From positions 4,588,001-4,652,000 of the forward strand of contig NZ_CP026304.1 of the NCBI RefSeq assembly GCF_003054555.1: a stretch of 64,000 nt of DNA. The letters are read 5' to 3'. Shown piece by piece: positions 60,947-64,000 of the stretch. Each line of letters begins with the position of its first letter. The stretch's first letter is position 1. Both the position numbers and the translations under genes were made by a program. This stretch comes from Streptomyces lunaelactis (lineage in GTDB: Bacteria; Actinomycetota; Actinomycetes; Streptomycetales; Streptomycetaceae). Under the pieces are notes generated by a model. The model worked only from the letters and a program-made list of their open reading frames with translations. It was not told where the DNA came from and did no database searches.

Positions 60947-61981
60947 TCACTGCGAGGGGACGAAGCCGTCGAGGACCTGGCCCTGCCACAACGATTTGCC
61001 GCGCATCACCGCCCCGAGTTCTTCCATGTCCTCGTGGACGAGCGCCTGGGGTCCGTCGCACAGAGCGGTCGTGGGGTCGGGATGCACGTCGATGATCACC
61101 CCGTCGGCGCCGACGGCCAGCGCCGCCCGGGTGAGTGGCAGGACGAGGTCACGCCGCCCGCCCGAGTGGGACGGGTCGACGATGACGGGAAGGTGCGACA
61201 GCCGTTGGACGATGGGCACGGCGGCGATGTCCAGGGTGTTGCGCGTGGCGGTCTCGAACGTCCGGATCCCGCGCTCGCACAGCACGATGTCGAGGTTGCC
61301 GCGCTGCGCGACGTATTCGGCGGCCATGAGCCACTCCTCGATGGTCCCGGACATCCCCCGTTTGAGCATGACGGGCTTGCCCGCGTCGCCGACGGCCTGC
61401 AGCAGCGCGAAGTTCTGCGCGTTGCGGGTGCCGATCTGCAGCATGTCGGCGTAGGAGGCGACCAGTTCGACGTCGTGGGCGTCGACCACCTCGGTGACGA
61501 CGGGGAGCCCGGTCTCGCCGCGCACGTCGGCGAGGATCTTCAGCCCCGCCTCTCCCAGGCCCTGGAAGGCGTAAGGAGAGGTCCGGGGTTTGAAGGCGCC
61601 TCCCCGCAGGAGGGTCGCGCCCGCCGCCCGGGCCATCTGTGCCGCCCGCAGCGTCTGCTGCGGTGTCTCCACCGCACAGGGCCCCGCGATCAGCGTCGTG
61701 GTGCCGGGGCCGATTGACACCCCGCCCACCCGGACGATCGAGCGGTCCGGGTGGCTCTGCCTGCTGATCAGCTTGTACGGCACCGAGATCCGCACCACCT
61801 GGGCGACCCCGCGCATGGCGCCGAGGTTCAGCGTGCCGAACTGGTCGAGATCGCCGACCAGCCCGACGACGGTACGGCTCATGCCGCGGCTGACGAACGC
61901 CTCGCCGCCCGCCGTCTCGACCAGCGCGACGATGGTGGCGAGGTCCGACGCCGTAGCCTGCGGCGACATCACGATCACCAT
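60947..61981 (-). CDS. 3-deoxy-7-phosphoheptulonate (DAHP) synthase, type I beta
   Basis: A 344-residue enzyme. Residues 1-75 form a small ferredoxin-like regulatory domain (ATIVALVETAGGEAFVSRGM). The TIM barrel has LIAGPCAVETPQQTLRAAQM, TLLRGGAFKPRTSPYAFQGL, LQIGTRNAQNFALLQAVGDA, VMLKRGMSGTIEEWLMAAEY and HLPVIVDPSHSGGRRDLVLP. It condenses phosphoenolpyruvate with erythrose-4-phosphate, opening the shikimate pathway. A copy inside a metabolite cluster suggests extra aromatic precursor supply. It is four bases from the ligase gene, so co-transcribed with it and the lyase. Confidence 0.93.
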   Translation of the reverse strand: MVIVMSPQATASDLATIVALVETAGGEAFVSRGMSRTVVGLVGDLDQFGTLNLGAMRGVAQVVRISVPYKLISRQSHPDRSIVRVGGVSIGPGTTTLIAGPCAVETPQQTLRAAQMARAAGATLLRGGAFKPRTSPYAFQGLGEAGLKILADVRGETGLPVVTEVVDAHDVELVASYADMLQIGTRNAQNFALLQAVGDAGKPVMLKRGMSGTIEEWLMAAEYVAQRGNLDIVLCERGIRTFETATRNTLDIAAVPIVQRLSHLPVIVDPSHSGGRRDLVLPLTRAALAVGADGVIIDVHPDPTTALCDGPQALVHEDMEELGAVMRGKSLWQGQVLDGFVPSQ

Positions 61982-61984
61982 GCT

Positions 61985-63313
61985 TTACCCCCGGACAATG
62001 GCCTGCCCCCAGTCTTCGTCGGGCCCGAATAGCTTGCGCGGCTTCATGGCGTCCAGCTGTTCCGCCAGCAACGCGCTCGGCACGAGCGTGCCTTCGGGGA
62101 CCGCGCTCACCGCGCAGCGCACCCCCAGTTCCTCATTGACGGACGCGGCGAGCAACGCGGCGGCGTCCCCGCCGTCCGGGCCGGGCACCTCGATCTCGAC
62201 GACCAGACGATCCTGCTCGGCCCTGGCCCGCCAGAACAGCACGCCCCACGACGCCGGAAGCCGGTAGACGAGCTCCTCCACCTGGATCTGCCCGAGACGC
62301 TTCCCGCCGACCGTGTAGCCCTGGCCGAGCCGGCCCAGGACCCGCACGGTCGGAAGTTTCCAGTCGCACGGGCAGTCCTCGTACCGCAGGTCCACCAGAT
62401 CCTCGAGGTTGTAGCGCAGCAGCGGCATCGCCTCGCGGTACAGCGGGGTGATGACCAGCTGCCCGGTGCCCTCGGCGGTGATGTCGCCGGTCTGCGGGTC
62501 GTAGATCTCCGGCAGCACCCGGTCGGCCCAGAAGTGCATCCGGCCGTACGGGCAGTCGCTGGCCAGCGGGCCGACCTCGGTGCAGCCGTACTCCTCGATG
62601 ACCAGGGCGCCCCAGATCTCCTCGATGCGGCGGCGGCGCGCGCTGCTGATCGGCTCGCCCGCCACGTACAGCGCCCGCAGCGCGGGGAAGGAGCCGGCGG
62701 GGTAGCCGGCGGCCTTGGCCGCCGCGACCCAGAGCAGGCTCTCGCTCGGCGTGGACCAGGTCAGCGTCACCTCCAGATCGTGCAGCAGGCGCACCACCCG
62801 CGAGTAGGGGACCGCGAGTGAGCGGCAGTCGCCGGGGACGACGGTCGCGCCGCTGCGCATGGCGGCCCAGTGGGCCATGTGCCCGGCGAGCACCAGCCCG
62901 TAGGGGATGCGCACGAGCATGGTGTCCTCGGGACCGATCGGGACGGTCTTGCGGACGAACCGGTCGGCCAGATCGGTCCACTCCGCCTCGGTGAAGTAGG
63001 CGGGGGTGGGGTTGCCGGTGCTGCCGCTGGACTCGTGGTACGTGGCCAGGCGCTCCCTGGGCACGGCGAGCATGCCGAAGGGGTAGCTGTCGCGCAGGTC
63101 CGACTTCCCGGTGAGGCCGACCGCGGACAGGGTCTGCCCGGACTCCAGACGCTTCTCGTAGAAGGGCGAGTTGCGGGCGTGGTGGAGCGCCGGTGCGATC
63201 CGCTCGTCCTGGGCCGCCCGCAGTTCGTCGAAGGTCGTCCAGTCACCGATGGCCGGCAGCCCGCTGCCGGCCGGCCCGGAGCCGGTCAGCTCGGTGTTCA
63301 GGGAGACGGTCAT
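61985..63313 (-). CDS. PaaK-like aryl/acyl-CoA ligase (AMP-forming)
   Basis: A 442-residue adenylating enzyme of the phenylacetate-CoA ligase type. YHESSGSTGNPTPAYFTEAE is the P-loop, VIEEYGCTEVGPLASDCPYG the aromatic/adenine motif, LLRYNLEDLVDLRYEDCPC the ribose motif and VGGKRLGQIQVEELVYRLP the C-terminal hinge. It probably activates an aromatic acid (coumarate or a hydroxybenzoate). Its start overlaps the stop of the ammonia-lyase gene (ATGA) and it is followed by DAHP synthase after four bases. Confidence 0.88.
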   Translation of the reverse strand: MTVSLNTELTGSGPAGSGLPAIGDWTTFDELRAAQDERIAPALHHARNSPFYEKRLESGQTLSAVGLTGKSDLRDSYPFGMLAVPRERLATYHESSGSTGNPTPAYFTEAEWTDLADRFVRKTVPIGPEDTMLVRIPYGLVLAGHMAHWAAMRSGATVVPGDCRSLAVPYSRVVRLLHDLEVTLTWSTPSESLLWVAAAKAAGYPAGSFPALRALYVAGEPISSARRRRIEEIWGALVIEEYGCTEVGPLASDCPYGRMHFWADRVLPEIYDPQTGDITAEGTGQLVITPLYREAMPLLRYNLEDLVDLRYEDCPCDWKLPTVRVLGRLGQGYTVGGKRLGQIQVEELVYRLPASWGVLFWRARAEQDRLVVEIEVPGPDGGDAAALLAASVNEELGVRCAVSAVPEGTLVPSALLAEQLDAMKPRKLFGPDEDWGQAIVRG

Positions 63314-64000
63314 AGGGCGCCTCCGACCTGTGCGGCCTCGGTGAGCGCGCCGGAGGAGATCATCTCGACGACCGCGGTGATGTCGCCGTCCATCTGCCGG
63401 TCCTTGGCGGCGAAGGGAACCTCCTTGCGGATGCGCGTGTACACGGCCTTGGTACGGGGGCTCATCTCGTCGACGCCGCGCAGCTCGACGGCCTGGCAGG
63501 CGGCGAGGAGGTGGATGGCCGCAACCTCACGGGTCAGCTCGATGACGGTGCGGGCGTCGCGTGCCGCGATCGGGGCCATGCTGACCTTGTCCTGGTTGTG
63601 CGCCTCGGTGGAGCGGGAGAACGTGCTGGCCGGGCCCGACTGCTTGAGCGCCTCTGCGGTGAGCGCCGAGCACGCGATCTGCATGCCCTTGAAACCGTGC
63701 TGGAGCCCGGCCTCGGTGTCGTCGTCGTCCACCCGGGCGATCAGATTCGGGGTGAGGCCGTTGTTGAACTTCTCGTCGACCAGGAGCGCGAGCTGCCGGT
63801 CGAGCAGGTCGGCGATCCCGGCGACGGCCGTCTTCAGCGAGTCCATCGCGGTGACGACATGCCCGCCGTAGAAGTTGCCACCGCTGTACACGGCGCCCGT
63901 GGACGGATCGAAGAGCGGGTTGTCGCTGGAGGAGTTGATCTCCACCGTCATCCACGTGCGGACCCAGTCGAGCATGTCCCGCAGCACTCCGGTGACGTGC
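63310..64000 (-). CDS. MIO-type aromatic amino acid ammonia-lyase, C-terminal part (5' end beyond the window)
   Basis: The visible 230 codons correspond to the C-terminal half of the HAL/PAL/TAL family: NPLFDPSTGAVYSGGNFYGG, KFNNGLTPNLIARVDDDDTE, GMQIACSALTAEALKQSGPA and STFSRSTEAHNQDKVSMAPI. The ASG triad that forms the MIO group and the selectivity residues (His or Phe) lie outside the window, so Tyr, Phe or His specificity cannot be read. With tyrA, DAHP synthase and UbiD in the cluster, tyrosine to coumarate is likely. Translationally coupled to the ligase. Confidence 0.88.
   Translation of the reverse strand, partial: HVTGVLRDMLDWVRTWMTVEINSSSDNPLFDPSTGAVYSGGNFYGGHVVTAMDSLKTAVAGIADLLDRQLALLVDEKFNNGLTPNLIARVDDDDTEAGLQHGFKGMQIACSALTAEALKQSGPASTFSRSTEAHNQDKVSMAPIAARDARTVIELTREVAAIHLLAACQAVELRGVDEMSPRTKAVYTRIRKEVPFAAKDRQMDGDITAVVEMISSGALTEAAQVGGAL

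Overview
The window is high-GC actinobacterial DNA, almost certainly from a Streptomyces chromosome. The signs are GTG and TTG starts, GTGA/ATGA start-stop overlaps, a dnaK-grpE-dnaJ-hspR operon with HspR-type HAIR sites, a tRNA-integrated actinobacterial integrative conjugative element (AICE), and secondary-metabolite genes. All functions below are read from sequence pattern and family knowledge; no database search was run.

Region 1 (1-13.9 kb) is an accessory stress/metabolism block. A proton-conducting membrane subunit and a NuoB-like Fe-S subunit lie behind an ArsR regulator. A second ArsR heads a SulP transporter operon with a PNPOx-fold protein, an RsbW-like kinase and a STAS-like protein. 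The two ArsR genes carry the same AATTGC...GCAATT operator core. Further right are a PhnA-like protein, an Lrp-type ligand domain, acetyl-CoA synthetase, a decayed NmrA/TPR locus, a SnoaL-like protein, a quinone-oxidoreductase-type enzyme and a divergent GlxA-type regulator.

Region 2 (14.15-29.86 kb) is an AICE of about 15.7 kb inserted at the 3' end of tRNA-Gly(CCC), with 44-bp direct repeats as attL and attR. Its right part is ordered as transfer and spread genes, Tra (FtsK/SpoIIIE type), small membrane proteins, primase-polymerase, RepA-like helicase, xis and int. The control block has a double winged-helix GntR protein (KorSA-like), an HD protein, a Nudix protein (Pif-like) and an XRE/DUF5919 protein. 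The left end is scrambled: a frameshifted lipoprotein, a PRC-barrel operon, an IS1380-like remnant, and repeated GGACAG modules that recur, inverted, inside the helicase gene just before xis.

Region 3 (30-48.8 kb) is core chromosome: dcd, a phosphoribosyltransferase, a Yip1 protein, a large Fe-S reductase, a sugar transferase, dnaK-grpE-dnaJ-hspR, clpB, a YbjN protein, a mannosyltransferase and an aminotransferase. Between hspR and clpB sits a small unit that I do not recognise as described: a LuxR-type regulator divergent from a secreted peptide with four GEPSWG repeats at an exact 17-residue period, which is translationally coupled to a Rieske-like protein whose two cluster histidines are replaced by arginine.

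Region 4 (49-64 kb, open on the right) is a biosynthetic cluster for a tyrosine-derived phenolic product: tyrA, ubiD/ubiX decarboxylase, MarR, two FAD oxidases, an MFS exporter, a SARP activator, a tyrosinase-like oxidase with its caddie protein, DAHP synthase, a PaaK-like ligase and an aromatic-amino-acid ammonia-lyase cut by the window edge. The gene set resembles ferroverdin/bagremycin-type pathways (tyrosine to coumarate to vinylphenol, plus an o-aminophenol oxidase); this is an inference from gene content.
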